Origin: Enterovibrio baiacu | GTDB lineage: Bacteria; Pseudomonadota; Gammaproteobacteria; Enterobacterales; Vibrionaceae | Assembly (NCBI RefSeq): GCF_004120195.1 | Contig: NZ_SCHN01000030.1 | Span: forward strand, 1-46,568 | Length of the DNA: 46,568 nt | Direction: 5' to 3' | Part shown: positions 46,495-46,568 of the stretch, piece by piece | Layout: every line of letters begins with the position of its first letter | Position numbering within the stretch: the stretch's first letter is position 1 | The notes under the pieces: model-generated | Seen by the model: only the letters and a program-made list of their open reading frames with translations | The model's database searches: none | Told to the model about the DNA's origin: nothing | Made by a program: the position numbers and the translations under genes

Positions 46495-46568
46495 AGCCTG
46501 GCGATGTCCTACTCTCACATGGGGAAGCCCCACACTACCATCGGCGCTGTTACGTTTCACTACTGAGT
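46495..46568 (-). rRNA. 5S rRNA, 3' part (continues beyond the window)
   Basis: On the minus strand the sequence contains AGTGAAACGTAACAGCGCCG, GATGGTAGTGTGGGG and GAGAGTAGGACATCGCCAGGC, matching the 3' half of bacterial 5S rRNA. About 74 of 120 bases are inside the window. Confidence 0.95.

Noticed and set aside
1-46568. CRISPR array, insertion sequence or prophage
   Set aside because: No regularly spaced repeats, transposase, integrase or phage structural gene was seen on either strand.

Overview
The window looks like chromosomal DNA of a marine gammaproteobacterium of the Vibrionaceae (Vibrio, Grimontia or Enterovibrio type). Three things suggest this. The block recN-nadK-grpE-dnaK-dnaJ lies next to a set of type IV minor pilin genes. 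The Pho block couples pstS to phoBR, places ppk-ppx beside pstCAB-phoU, and has enlarged PstC and PstA. The rRNA leader and spacer sequences also fit. The species cannot be fixed from this sequence alone.

The window is framed by two rRNA operons, both on the minus strand. Bases 1-423 hold the leader and three tandem promoters of an operon whose 16S gene lies beyond the left edge. The right edge holds the 3' part of a 5S gene, a tRNA-Asp, a terminator, and a degenerate second copy of the tRNA 3' end plus terminator. The whole segment therefore sits between directly oriented rrn repeats.

From left to right: (1) 0.4-3.9 kb, a minus-strand minor pilin operon (fimT-, pilW-, pilX- and pilV-like) with a divergent pilE-like gene. 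(2) 4-11.4 kb, chaperone and housekeeping genes: dnaK-dnaJ and grpE, each transcription unit with its own heat-shock (sigma-32) promoter, then nadK, recN with two LexA boxes, and bamE. (3) 11.4-24.4 kb, the phosphate block: pstC-pstA-pstB-phoU with a Pho box, a GcvR-like ACT protein followed by ppk1-ppx, and phoB-phoR-pstS with a Pho box. Together these sense phosphate, import it and store it as polyphosphate. (4) 24.4-34.6 kb, DNA repair and recombination (sbcD-sbcC, rdgC), an M23 peptidoglycan endopeptidase, trhP/yegQ with the ferredoxin gene yfhL, and mepA. (5) 34.8-46.2 kb, an iron island: a TonB-dependent receptor under a strong Fur box, an OmpR-type regulator with a degenerate receiver domain, a petrobactin-type siderophore operon (asbA, asbB, asbC, a fused asbDE, asbF), and a divergent MATE exporter sharing a Fur box with asbA.

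The most interesting part is the iron island. AsbF should make 3,4-dihydroxybenzoate, AsbC and the carrier domain activate it, the AsbE-like domain joins it to spermidine, and the two NIS synthetases AsbA and AsbB attach the arms to citrate. The carrier and transferase are fused into one protein. The neighbouring response regulator has lost its phosphoacceptor Asp and the conserved Thr and Lys. No periplasmic binding protein, inner-membrane ABC importer or phosphopantetheinyl transferase is present in this window.
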